Assembly: GCA_964424115.1 (NCBI GenBank)
Contig: CAYRHN010000011.1
Location: 1-64,000 of the forward strand
Reading direction: 5' to 3'
DNA: 64,000 nt
Origin: CAYRHN01 sp964424115
GTDB lineage: Bacteria; Chloroflexota; Anaerolineae; Anaerolineales; Anaerolineaceae
In this document: positions 16,347 to 24,823 of the stretch, piece by piece
How the letters are laid out: each line of letters starts with the position of its first letter
Position numbering within the stretch: position 1 is the first letter of the stretch
Position numbers and translations under genes: made by a program
The notes under the pieces: generated by a model
Databases searched by the model: none
What the model saw: the letters and a program-made list of their open reading frames with translations, nothing else
Told to the model about the DNA's origin: nothing

Positions 16347-17261
16347 ATGAACATCAGAGTTGTCTTCATGGGCTCGCCGGATTTTGCCGTTCCCAGCTTG
16401 CGCGCCCTCGCTGGCCAATACCCCGTGGTTGGCGTTGTCACCCAGCCAGACCGTGAGGCCGGGCGCGGCCAGCAGCTCAAGGCGCCGCCGGTCAAGCAGG
16501 CCGCCCTGGAGCTTGGCTTGCCAGTCATCCAGCCGGAACGATTACGCCAACCTGAGGCGATGGAACAGCTCCAATCCTGGTCTCCTGATCTGATTGTGGT
16601 GGCGGCCTTCGGGCAGATCCTTCGCCCCGCGGTGCTGGATATGCCCCGCTTTGGCTGCGTCAATGTGCACGCCTCGCTGCTTCCGCGTTGGCGCGGCGCT
16701 GCGCCTATCCAGGCTTGCCTGCTGGCCGGGGATGAATTCAGCGGCGTGACCATCATGCGCATGGATCCTGGCGTGGATACCGGCCCGCAGATTGCCCAGC
16801 GGCGCACCCCCCTGGCTGTCGGCGAAACCGCCGGAACCCTCACCGACCGCCTGGCGGTCATGGGAGCTGAAGTGCTATTAGATACCCTGCCGGATTACCT
16901 GGCCGGGAAGATCATTCCTCAACCGCAAAATAACGAGCTGGCCACCTATGCGCCGATGCTCAAGAAAGAAGCCGGGCAGCTTGATTTCTCCAATCCCGCC
17001 GGGCAGCTTGCCCGCCAGGTGCGCGCCTTTTCCCCCTGGCCCGGCGCCTTCACCATCTGGCAGGGCCAACCCTTCAAGGTGCATCGCGCCCACGCCGAGG
17101 CCGGTGAATCCCATCCTGCGCAACGCGGGGTTGTGTGTGGACTGCCCGCTCTGGGCACCTCCAGCGGCTGGTTGGTACTGGACGAAGTCCAACCGGCTGG
17201 CAAAAAAAACATGCCGGGCGCGGTCTTCCTGCACGGCGCGCGCGGCTGGTTGGAAGGCTGA
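16347..17261 (+). CDS. fmt: Methionyl-tRNA formyltransferase
   Basis: A 304-residue enzyme that formylates initiator Met-tRNA using 10-formyltetrahydrofolate. The N-terminus RVVFMGSPDFAVPSLRAL is diagnostic. The active-site region NVHASLLPRWRGAAPI carries the SLLP signature with conserved Asn and His, and the catalytic Asp is in MDPGVDTGPQI. A C-terminal tRNA-binding domain follows. The start at MNIRVV is chosen because the longer frame overlaps the preceding gene and lacks homologous sequence. The panE-like gene starts three bases after its stop, an operon arrangement. Confidence 0.95.
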   Translation: MNIRVVFMGSPDFAVPSLRALAGQYPVVGVVTQPDREAGRGQQLKAPPVKQAALELGLPVIQPERLRQPEAMEQLQSWSPDLIVVAAFGQILRPAVLDMPRFGCVNVHASLLPRWRGAAPIQACLLAGDEFSGVTIMRMDPGVDTGPQIAQRRTPLAVGETAGTLTDRLAVMGAEVLLDTLPDYLAGKIIPQPQNNELATYAPMLKKEAGQLDFSNPAGQLARQVRAFSPWPGAFTIWQGQPFKVHRAHAEAGESHPAQRGVVCGLPALGTSSGWLVLDEVQPAGKKNMPGAVFLHGARGWLEG

Positions 17262-17264
17262 GCT

Positions 17265-18299
17265 GTGAGCCTGCGCTTTCTTTGTTTTGGCGCCGGCGCG
17301 ATCGGCACTTATCTGGGCGGCAGCCTTTCACTGGCAGGGTACCCGGTTGTCTTTGTCGAACGTCCGGCCTTGGCTGAGGAACTGCGCACGCGCGGCCTCA
17401 GCCTGAAGGTCAACGGAGAGACCCGCCGCATCCTGCAACCGCAAGTGGTCGGTTCGCTGGACCAGGCGCTGGCATTGGGCCCCTTTGATCTTGCAGTCTT
17501 TGCTGTCAAAGCATACGATACCGCATCTGCCCTGGAAGGGATGCGTGCCTGGGCAGATCAGTTACCCTCTTTCATCTGCCTTCAAAATGGCGTAGAGAAC
17601 GAAGAGAAGATCGCTGCTTTGCTTGGACCGCAGCGGGTGCTGACTGCCACGGTCACCAGCGCTGTTGGGCGTCAGGCTGCCGGCAACATCCTCCTGGAGC
17701 GTCTGCGCGGCGTGGGGGTGGCGCAGGGTCACCCGCTTTCCGTACCGCTGGTGCAGGCTTTGGACGCAGCCGGGCTGCGCCCGCGCCTTTACCCGGATGC
17801 CGCCGGCTTAAAGTGGTCAAAGATGCTTACCAACTTGCTTGCCAATGCCTCCTCGGCCATCCTTAACCTGCCGCCTGACCAGGTCTTTGCCCACCCCGGC
17901 CTTTTTGAGCTGGAAGTGCGCCAGGTGCGTGAGGCATTGGCGGTCATGCGCGCCATGCGCATTCCCCTTACCGACCTTCCCGGCACCCCCGTGCGCCTGC
18001 TGGCCTGGATGTTTAGCGGCCTGCCGTTAGGGCTGGCTCGCCCGCTCATGCGCCGCACCCTCGGTAAGGGACGCGGGGGAAAGATGCCCTCCTTCTATAT
18101 TGATCTGCAAAGCGGCAGCGGCAAGAGCGAGGTGGATTACCTCAATGGAGCTGTGGTGCGTTTTGGCGAGCGCCTCGGCCTCCCCGTCCCCGTCAACCGC
18201 CTGCTCACCCAAACACTCCTTGGCATTGTCCGCGGTGAGCTTCCCCGCGCTGCTTTTGACCATCACCCGGAGGAATTATTAAGCAGGTTAGATGGATGA
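17265..18299 (+). CDS. Ketopantoate reductase-family protein
   Basis: A 344-residue NADP-dependent dehydrogenase. The N-terminal Rossmann motif is FGAGAIGTYLGGSL. The catalytic Lys is in AGLKWSKMLTNLLANASSAI, with the substrate-binding Asn downstream, as in PanE/ApbA. PanE reduces 2-dehydropantoate for pantothenate and coenzyme A synthesis. Many members of the family act on other 2-oxo acids, so the symbol is withheld. It uses a GTG start with GGAAGG upstream, overlapping the end of fmt. Confidence 0.87.
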   Translation: MSLRFLCFGAGAIGTYLGGSLSLAGYPVVFVERPALAEELRTRGLSLKVNGETRRILQPQVVGSLDQALALGPFDLAVFAVKAYDTASALEGMRAWADQLPSFICLQNGVENEEKIAALLGPQRVLTATVTSAVGRQAAGNILLERLRGVGVAQGHPLSVPLVQALDAAGLRPRLYPDAAGLKWSKMLTNLLANASSAILNLPPDQVFAHPGLFELEVRQVREALAVMRAMRIPLTDLPGTPVRLLAWMFSGLPLGLARPLMRRTLGKGRGGKMPSFYIDLQSGSGKSEVDYLNGAVVRFGERLGLPVPVNRLLTQTLLGIVRGELPRAAFDHHPEELLSRLDG

Positions 18300-18359
18300 A
18301 TTTATAGTGAAAACCCTCGGGTCTTCCATCTGGATTTATCGGCATGCATTTATGGTTAA

Positions 18360-18365
18360 TATAAT
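18360..18365 (+). promoter_or_regulatory. -10 box of the GH13 gene
   Basis: TATAAT lies 58 bases before the ATG at 18424, leaving room for a short 5' leader. A convincing -35 box is not visible. Confidence 0.4.
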
Positions 18366-18423
18366 GATTCTCAGTTCTTCTATATTCATTCGTGATCAAC
18401 TCTTTTAGAAGCGAGCTAAACCA

Positions 18424-19821
18424 ATGACTTCTACACCTGATTGGGTTCAAGACGCAATTTTCTACCAGATCTTTCCAGACCGTTTTGCGAACGGCGATCC
18501 TTCCCGCGATCCAGCCAAAGTTCAACCCTGGGGAGAGCTTCCCACCCTCTACCATTTCCAGGGCGGCGATTTGCGCGGCGTGATCCAGCGTTTTGATTAC
18601 CTCCTGGACCTGGGTATCAATGCCATCTATTTCAATCCCATTTTCCTGGCAACCTCCTCCCATCGTTACAACACCACCGATTATTACCAGATCGACCCAA
18701 AGCTGGGCGATATGCGCGATTTCAAGGCACTGCTTGACCTGGCTCACCGCAACCAGGTGCACGTGGTGTTGGACGGCGTATTCAACCACTGCGGGCGCGG
18801 ATTTTTTGCTTTCAATGATATTCTGGAGAATGGCGAGCATTCTCCCTACCGCGATTGGTTCCACGTTTCCCGTTTCCCGGTGGATGCCTATTCTCCCGGC
18901 GACGCAGTGGATTATCTTGGCTGGTGGAAGCTCAAGAGCCTGCCCAAGTTCAACACCAGCAACCCTGCGGTGCGTAAATACCTGATCGGCGTTGGAAAAT
19001 ATTGGTTGGAACAGGGCATCGATGGCTGGCGTTTGGATGTGCCCAACGAGATCGACGATGATTCTTTCTGGGCTGAGTTTGAGCAGGTTGTCAAAGGGGT
19101 CAACCCAGATGCGTATATCCTGGGGGAGATCTGGGATATCCAGCCTCGCTGGGTCAGCGACGGGCATTGTGACGGATTGATGAATTATCCTTTACGCACC
19201 GCCATTTTGGACTGGCTGAACGGAAAGATCGGCGTGGGGCATTTTGCCGAGAGGGTCGAGCATCTTCTCACCATCTACCGGCGCGAGAATATCTATTCCC
19301 AATATAACCTGCTCAGTTCGCACGACACCGAGCGCATCATCACCCTTCTAAAAGGCGACCAGGACAGGGTCAGACTGGCCTATCAGTTCCTCTTTTCTTA
19401 CCCAGGCGCGCCGGGCATCTATTATGGCGATGAGGTGGGGCTGGAGGGCGGCAAGGATCCCGACAGCCGCCGCGCATTCCCGTGGGAAGCCGGGGATTGG
19501 AAAACCGACCTGCGCAGTTTTATCCAGAAGATGATCGCGGTTCGTAAGTTAAAACCTGCCCTGCGCCGCGGAGAATATAAACCCCTGCTCCTGGATATTC
19601 GCCGTGGTTGTTATGTTTTCGCCCGCGTGCTGGGCGAGCAAAAGATCATTGTGGCGTTCAACAACAGCGCCACCCATCGCCAGTTGCAGATCCCCGTGGC
19701 TGGGCTGGGTTGGACAGAGGGCAAGGTTGCCCACCACCTGCTCCAACCAGGCCATGAGGTGGTCGAGGTGGGCTTGCTTGAATTGGATCTGCCCCCGCAC
19801 AGCGGAGCCTGGTTGGAATAA
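18424..19821 (+). CDS. GH13 alpha-amylase-family glycosidase (neopullulanase/cyclomaltodextrinase-like)
   Basis: A 465-residue glycoside hydrolase. It starts directly with the barrel (AIFYQIFPDRFANGD) and has no signal peptide, so it is cytosolic and lacks the N-terminal domain of larger neopullulanases. The four conserved regions are present: VVLDGVFNHCG, GWRLDVPNEID with nucleophile D205, LGEIWD with acid/base E235, and LLSSHDTERI with D301. It probably hydrolyses short maltodextrins. A small beta-sandwich closes the C-terminus. The stop is one base from the stop of the convergent methyltransferase gene. Confidence 0.92.
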   Translation: MTSTPDWVQDAIFYQIFPDRFANGDPSRDPAKVQPWGELPTLYHFQGGDLRGVIQRFDYLLDLGINAIYFNPIFLATSSHRYNTTDYYQIDPKLGDMRDFKALLDLAHRNQVHVVLDGVFNHCGRGFFAFNDILENGEHSPYRDWFHVSRFPVDAYSPGDAVDYLGWWKLKSLPKFNTSNPAVRKYLIGVGKYWLEQGIDGWRLDVPNEIDDDSFWAEFEQVVKGVNPDAYILGEIWDIQPRWVSDGHCDGLMNYPLRTAILDWLNGKIGVGHFAERVEHLLTIYRRENIYSQYNLLSSHDTERIITLLKGDQDRVRLAYQFLFSYPGAPGIYYGDEVGLEGGKDPDSRRAFPWEAGDWKTDLRSFIQKMIAVRKLKPALRRGEYKPLLLDIRRGCYVFARVLGEQKIIVAFNNSATHRQLQIPVAGLGWTEGKVAHHLLQPGHEVVEVGLLELDLPPHSGAWLE

Positions 19822-19822
19822 G

Positions 19823-20569
19823 CTATACTTTCCCCCAGGCGTAGAAGGTCGGCACGAATTGCACCCGCTCGCCGTTCCTGCGCGAGCGTTCATCTACCTG
19901 CCGGTAACGCGCCAGCTGCTCCGGCGGAACCAGCTCTGCCAGGTCGTTTTCCAGCACCTGCCATTCCATCCCGCTCCTTTGTGGGTCGGGATGCTGCCAT
20001 TCTCCACCCAGCACGCCGCTGTGCACTTCCTTTAACTTTGCTTGCAGGAAAAGGTCAGCTGTACGCCGTCCGATCTCCGGGTTCGCGCCTTGCTTTCGCA
20101 ATGCGTGCGTTTGCAAATCTCCCAAAGCCCGCATTTCAGCTGGATATTCCACCCGCCCGCCGTAATCCGGCTCTGCCAGGGCTGTCACCCAGCCGCCTTT
20201 CCGGGTGACCCGCCGCATCTCTTCCACTGCCGCAGATGGATTGCTCACCCATAAAAGGTAGAAATGACAGATACAAATATCGAAAGCGCCCTGGGGAAAG
20301 GGCAAATGCAACCCGTCCGCGCAGGCAAACAAGCTGGCTGGGTCCTCCCGGCAGGCAAAAGACGCCCGCTCCGGGTCGATATCAATGCCATAGATCTTCG
20401 CCGGGCTGAGATCATGCAGCGCCTCTGTTACCGCTCCGGTGCCGCTGCCCACTTCCAGAATGTTTTTTGCCTGACCGGCTCCAATTTTCCCGAGCACATA
20501 TTGGCGGGCGCTGGCAGTCCAGACAGATTGTTCCTGGAAGCGCGCGTGCCATTCTGCGGGGGTGAACAT
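19823..20569 (-). CDS. SAM-dependent class I methyltransferase, last gene of the Cys-Ala tail operon
   Basis: A methyltransferase of about 248 residues with the SAM motif ILEVGSGTGAVTEAL, an acidic post-I residue in IYGIDIDPE and motif IV-like FDICICHFYLLW. This pattern fits the UbiE/Methyltransf_11 group; the acceptor is unknown. Its ATG overlaps the TGA of the preceding radical SAM-like gene, so the two are translationally coupled. That coupling suggests it contributes to the same modification pathway, either on the peptide tail or on an associated small molecule. A GTG one codon earlier is an alternative start. Confidence 0.85.
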   Translation of the reverse strand: MFTPAEWHARFQEQSVWTASARQYVLGKIGAGQAKNILEVGSGTGAVTEALHDLSPAKIYGIDIDPERASFACREDPASLFACADGLHLPFPQGAFDICICHFYLLWVSNPSAAVEEMRRVTRKGGWVTALAEPDYGGRVEYPAEMRALGDLQTHALRKQGANPEIGRRTADLFLQAKLKEVHSGVLGGEWQHPDPQRSGMEWQVLENDLAELVPPEQLARYRQVDERSRRNGERVQFVPTFYAWGKV

Positions 20570-21720
20570 CACGATTTAACCGGCCAGATCTTGTCCCAGC
20601 TATCCTCGGTTAGATTGCCCAGCACACGCAGAATTCCTTGCCCTGGCAGCACATCTCCGTCTGGCTCCACATACAGCCAGGCTTTTCCGGCTCCCTGCGG
20701 TGGGGGTTCGTTGGCAGAGATTTCGATGCTGACCGGGTTGGTTTGCGAATACGGCACCGGCAGGTCCCACACCAGACGCAAACCCAACGATGCAGCCAGT
20801 TCTCGCGCGGCCAGCACATCCTGCCGCAGGAATTGATCGCCCGTGCTGAGCGAGATCGCCGGGATTTTTAATTCCGCCAGCTCGCGGACAATTTTTTGGA
20901 TATCCTGCATATTTTCACGGTGGATGGTGATATGCACGCCAACAAAGATATCCTCCACCAGTGCGTCCCGCAGCGCTTCCCAAGATTCCTTGGAACGGGG
21001 ATCCAGGGTCAACATAATATGATCCAGTCCGGCATTCAGCAGCTTGTGCAAGTATTCTTTCTCGCACAGCCGTTCGCCGCCGGTCAACAGGCCGGTCACC
21101 TGTCCCAGTTCCTGGGCATGCTGCACCAGTTCAACCAGGTCGGGGCGCAGGGTTGGCTCCCCACCAGTAAAGATCACGTGTGGTATGCCAAATGCCCAGG
21201 CTTTATCCAGGATCGTTTTCCATTCCTCGCTGGTCAATTCCCGCCGGGCGCGTTGCAAGGGAGAATCGCTGGTAGAGTCTCCAAGGGTCTTATAGGTCAG
21301 GGCGCAATCCAGGCGCAGCGGCGCGGAGAGGGTCTCTTCGTATGGGTCTTTGCGCTCCACATCCAGGAAGGTCTCCGGGTCCAGGTCGTTCATTTCCACC
21401 AGAGTCTGGATGCGCCCGGTCAGGTCATGGAAATCTTTGTGGATCTCTTCTGCCGAGGCCCGGTAGCGTTTGGTCATCAGTTTGACCATTTCGTCTTCCG
21501 GGGTGGCTTTCACCAGGTGGTAGGCATATTCCGCCGCGGTTTGGTTCAGGTGCAGCACCGTGCTGGCGTTCAGCACCAGCACCCCGCCGCCGTTCTTCTC
21601 CAGGCGCAGGTGCATCCGGTAGGGTTTGGCTGCCCCGGCAGGGCTGCGGTAATCATAATTTCCGGGCAAGGGTCCGGCAGGCGGAAAGAAATATTGGCGA
21701 ATTTTCTCAGGGATTTTCAT
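20569..21720 (-). CDS. PqqD-radical SAM paralog lacking all cluster cysteines
   Basis: A 383-residue protein similar along its length to the product of the gene just upstream. It has an N-terminal PqqD/RRE-like domain (about 36-110, with LHLNQTAAEYAYHLV), then a radical SAM barrel that keeps IFTGGEPTLRPDL. The CxxxCxxC loop is replaced: the three aligned cysteines are T145, S149 and D152. The SPASM region is cut short after GNLTEDSWDKIW, and its aligned VLPCQ is VLPGQ. Only two cysteines remain, neither at a cluster position. It cannot bind the catalytic 4Fe-4S cluster. It may serve as a substrate-binding or scaffold partner of the active enzyme. GGAGC precedes the ATG. Confidence 0.85.
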   Translation of the reverse strand: MKIPEKIRQYFFPPAGPLPGNYDYRSPAGAAKPYRMHLRLEKNGGGVLVLNASTVLHLNQTAAEYAYHLVKATPEDEMVKLMTKRYRASAEEIHKDFHDLTGRIQTLVEMNDLDPETFLDVERKDPYEETLSAPLRLDCALTYKTLGDSTSDSPLQRARRELTSEEWKTILDKAWAFGIPHVIFTGGEPTLRPDLVELVQHAQELGQVTGLLTGGERLCEKEYLHKLLNAGLDHIMLTLDPRSKESWEALRDALVEDIFVGVHITIHRENMQDIQKIVRELAELKIPAISLSTGDQFLRQDVLAARELAASLGLRLVWDLPVPYSQTNPVSIEISANEPPPQGAGKAWLYVEPDGDVLPGQGILRVLGNLTEDSWDKIWPVKS

Positions 21721-21739
21721 GATTGCGCTCCATTTGAGA

Positions 21740-23131
21740 TCAGGGGACCGAGATTGGCAGCGGATAGCCGCTAGGATCAACCGGCACCAGCGGACATCCG
21801 CCGCGGCAGTCGCTCAGGATCAGGCACGACAGGCAGGCTCCGGAAAGATGTTTGCGCTCACGCAGGCTGGTGGCAAGCGGGTGGTTCCAGATCGCTTCCC
21901 AGGGATCGTGTAAAAGGTTCCCAAGGGATTGGTAATAGGATTGGCAGGGGAGGACGCTGCCGTCCGGTTCCGTGCACATGGCATACAACGCCGCGCTGCA
22001 GCCTTTCACTCCCAGTTCCAGCTGCATCGGATCAAAGTGGCAGTATTGGGTCGGGGTGTACCAGATCAGTCGCTGGCCGGCTGCGGCAGTGGCCCGCCGG
22101 GCCATTTCAAGCAGCGGTTCCAGCTCTTTTTCCAGGATCCCGCTCCCCACCGTTTTTCCGGCCCCAGAGTAGATCAATGCATTCAGCCCTACGGTCGGCA
22201 CGCCCAGTTCAGCCAGGTAGGTCAGCGTTCCCGCCAGGTGCGGACTGTTGTTTTGCAGCATGGTTGTATTGGTCATCACATACAGGCCGGTTTTCAGGGC
22301 ATTGCGCAACCCCGCCGTGGTTTCTTGCCAGGCTCCCGGATGCCGCACCATCTCATCGTGAATTTTTTCATCGTGCGATTCCAGCGTGATCTGCACATGG
22401 TCCAACCCCGCATCCACCAGCGTTTGCAGGTAGTCGGCATCCTTCAACCGCCGTCCGTTGGTATTCAGGCCGGTGATCTGTCCGTTGGCTTCGGCGTGGG
22501 CGATCAACTCGGCCAGGTCGGTGCGCAGGGTCGGCTCACCGCCGGTAAAGACCACGTGCGGAATGCCCAACTTCCACAGACGGTCAAGGATTTCCTTCCA
22601 CTCGCCAGTGCTTAATTCGGGATGGTTGCGCGGGCGAGCATTGTAACAGTGAGCGCAGTCGTTGTTGCAGCGATAGGTCAACGCCAGGTCCATCCGGTAA
22701 GGCGCTGAAGGAGTCTGCGAAAAAGGTGCGATAACCTCCAGTTGCAGATCGCACACCGGGCAGGCCCCGTCCGGGCGGATGAGTTCGTCAAACTGCGCCG
22801 CGAATTGCTGATAATCGGCTTCGGCTTGTTTGCGGGGCACACGGTATCGCGCGGTCACGGCACTCACCACCCTGTCCGGCGGGGTATCTTGCAGGGTCAG
22901 GTAAGCCATCCAGGCGGCGGTTGGGTTCAGGTGATACGAGCGGGCTGCGTTCACCAGCAGCACGCCTTTCCCATCCTGCTCCAGGCGCAAATGCAGGCGC
23001 GTTTTTTCGCTTTCATGCTTCTTTTCGAAGTGATAGATACCCGCTGCAGGCGGCTGCGGAAGGGGAGTGCGTTTGAACATCCCCCGAACGGGGGTGAACC
23101 AACGCGTTTTCCAATCCTTTTGGCTGCTCAT
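21740..23131 (-). CDS. Radical SAM/SPASM peptide-modifying enzyme with N-terminal PqqD domain
   Basis: A 463-residue enzyme. Residues about 44-118 form a PqqD-like RiPP recognition element (SYHLNPTAAWMAYL). A CPVC pair (C124, C127) follows. The radical SAM cluster motif is CNNDCAHC (C155, C159, C162), followed by GGEP at 197-200. A C-terminal SPASM domain has about seven cysteines (LPCQSYY and CLSCLILSDCRGGCPL among them) for auxiliary clusters. This architecture fits enzymes that install thioether or carbon cross-links in ribosomal peptides. The start MSSQKDW lies 17 bases after the stop of the Cys-Ala tail protein, the obvious candidate substrate. The longer frame is a shadow of that gene. 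Confidence 0.9.
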   Translation of the reverse strand: MSSQKDWKTRWFTPVRGMFKRTPLPQPPAAGIYHFEKKHESEKTRLHLRLEQDGKGVLLVNAARSYHLNPTAAWMAYLTLQDTPPDRVVSAVTARYRVPRKQAEADYQQFAAQFDELIRPDGACPVCDLQLEVIAPFSQTPSAPYRMDLALTYRCNNDCAHCYNARPRNHPELSTGEWKEILDRLWKLGIPHVVFTGGEPTLRTDLAELIAHAEANGQITGLNTNGRRLKDADYLQTLVDAGLDHVQITLESHDEKIHDEMVRHPGAWQETTAGLRNALKTGLYVMTNTTMLQNNSPHLAGTLTYLAELGVPTVGLNALIYSGAGKTVGSGILEKELEPLLEMARRATAAAGQRLIWYTPTQYCHFDPMQLELGVKGCSAALYAMCTEPDGSVLPCQSYYQSLGNLLHDPWEAIWNHPLATSLRERKHLSGACLSCLILSDCRGGCPLVPVDPSGYPLPISVP

Positions 23132-23148
23132 GGTTCCGGGCGGATCCC

Positions 23149-24819
23149 TTAGCGACCGCCGCCCGCGCACGCGCACGCGCAGCCCGCGCACGCACAGGCA
23201 CATGCGCAAGCGCACGAGTGCCCGCCGCCAGACGACGAACGGCTGCCCCCGCCGCTCGACTTATACGTGGATACCGGGATCGGGTTGGTCACATTGGTGA
23301 TCGAAGAGGTGAAGCCGGTCAGATCGCCCACCGCCTTGCCCGAGAAACCGGTCACGCCGTTGATGATCGAAGCGGCAAAATCGGAGCCGGGTAGTTGCGG
23401 CAAGTTGACGGTGATTGGCTGGCTGGGTGCACTGGTGCCGCTTCCAGCCATGGTAGTGGGATGGTAGCCAGGATCATAATTGCCCCACCATTGCGGCAAG
23501 ATGACCGGTCCGGTAAACACGCGCCGCGTGTGATCATTGAAATCGCGGTCCAGCATCGTCCATTCCATCGCTTCGTCGAATTTCTGCATCTTCACTTCCG
23601 GCGTGCCGGCGCCTTCCACCTGTTCCCAGGCTTTTTTCATAATGCTGTCGTAATACGCCACGGTCTCCTTGCGGGAGAAGCCGCGCATTTCTTCCGAAAC
23701 CGCCTTGACGATCCCCACCATCATGGTGCTGAGCACTTTCTTGCGTTCGATCATATTGGGTTGTTTGAATGCATCCAGGAAGGTGGTCTCATATGCGCGC
23801 AGTTCTGCCGGGCGCGGCCCGGGTTCCTCGATAGTTAACGGATCGGTCTTGGCAACCTTTGCCGCGCCTTTCTTGATCACCCCAAAGAGGATCATCGTCA
23901 GTACCTTATCCAGCGGTTGTTCCATCAACACCGCCGCTTCCACAGCGCTCAGGCCGCGTTTGATCCCGTTGCCTTCGATGGCGATCTTGGGCGGCATGTA
24001 TTGCAGCATGCGTTTCTTGGACCCCACAAACATCTCGTAGAGAAACCAGATAAAGAACCCGGCGAAGCAGGTGCACATGAGGATGATCGGGATATCTTCC
24101 GGGTTGATCGTGATCGCCGGTTGACGCACAATGGCCGTGTCAGGGATTAATCGGGCCGGGAAGGCTGCTCCGAAGGTGTAGGGCGTGGAGCTGTTCGCAT
24201 TGCTTGTGTGCCACTGGTAGTAAGCCCGGCCTTGCTCATCAAAATTGGAGTAGGGTTCACTGGTCCCCGGCCAGCCGCTGGGGGTGAAATAATACGGTTC
24301 ACTTTCTTTCAACCCTACCGGCAGTACCAGGGTGACGGTCATATCGGTGGAGCCGTTCACGTATTCCGAGCCAAAGTAGTTGGGTTGGAATTGGAAACTG
24401 GCATATTTTTCGGAGGCCTGGACGTCAGCATCGTAAAAGACCTTGGTGATGGTGGCTACCTGGATGAACACTTTGCCGCGCTTGCCGGGCTGAATAGCAT
24501 TTCCACCCAGCCCCACCGTGATGCCATTGCCCGACCAGATGCTGATATCGCTGAGCGGGATATCATCTACTTTAGCGATCGCGCTGTTCAGGTCGAACGA
24601 TTGTGAGGGCAGTCCCAGGTCGACATATTCGATTGGCGCACCCCAAGTTTCATTATAAAAATCCAGGTAATAGGCTACTGATGCGCTGCCGTCGGCATTG
24701 GCAAAGTAATAGACCTCTGCCTTCTCTACCTGGAAGGAATAACTTTGTGATTGGGCGGGGCTGGTCATGCTTCCCAGCAGGAACATCAGCCCCAGCAGGA
24801 ACAGGAAAGCCTTTTTCAT
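23149..24819 (-). CDS. DUF2207-like membrane protein with C-terminal Cys-Ala repeat tail
   Basis: A 556-residue protein. It has a signal peptide (1 to about 25), an extracytoplasmic beta-rich region to about 240, one membrane helix (about 243-265) and a cytosolic part of about 290 residues. The overall plan resembles DUF2207/YciQ-like proteins, which often end in Gly/Ser-rich tails. Here the tail is SSGGGSRSSSGGGHS followed by (CA)5-G-(CA)3-GGGR, codons 23152-23214, with eight cysteines at every second position. The topology puts the tail in the cytosol, where the two adjacent PqqD-radical SAM proteins could reach it. It starts four bases after the Zn-ribbon gene. Function unknown; I infer it is the modified substrate. 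Confidence 0.82.
   Translation of the reverse strand: MKKAFLFLLGLMFLLGSMTSPAQSQSYSFQVEKAEVYYFANADGSASVAYYLDFYNETWGAPIEYVDLGLPSQSFDLNSAIAKVDDIPLSDISIWSGNGITVGLGGNAIQPGKRGKVFIQVATITKVFYDADVQASEKYASFQFQPNYFGSEYVNGSTDMTVTLVLPVGLKESEPYYFTPSGWPGTSEPYSNFDEQGRAYYQWHTSNANSSTPYTFGAAFPARLIPDTAIVRQPAITINPEDIPIILMCTCFAGFFIWFLYEMFVGSKKRMLQYMPPKIAIEGNGIKRGLSAVEAAVLMEQPLDKVLTMILFGVIKKGAAKVAKTDPLTIEEPGPRPAELRAYETTFLDAFKQPNMIERKKVLSTMMVGIVKAVSEEMRGFSRKETVAYYDSIMKKAWEQVEGAGTPEVKMQKFDEAMEWTMLDRDFNDHTRRVFTGPVILPQWWGNYDPGYHPTTMAGSGTSAPSQPITVNLPQLPGSDFAASIINGVTGFSGKAVGDLTGFTSSITNVTNPIPVSTYKSSGGGSRSSSGGGHSCACACACACAGCACACAGGGR
23152..23214 (-). repeat. Cys-Ala dipeptide repeat tract at the protein C-terminus
   Basis: Eight TGC/TGT codons alternate with GCN (Ala) codons, interrupted once by a Gly codon, and end in GGGR. 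Both Cys codons and three Ala codons (GCG, GCA/GCT, GCC) are used. The tract is therefore not a pure nucleotide repeat, which argues for selection on the peptide rather than slippage alone. Confidence 0.9.
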
Positions 24820-24823
24820 CGCA

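Noticed and set aside
23132..23215. N-terminal extension of the PqqD-radical SAM enzyme (MRLRMCLCVRG...)
   Set aside because: It is the out-of-frame reading of the Cys-Ala tail region; MSSQKDW is the sensible start.
20896..24606. Long open frames on the plus strand opposite the radical SAM operon
   Set aside because: They lack family similarity, start sites or promoters and are antisense shadows of GC-rich coding DNA.
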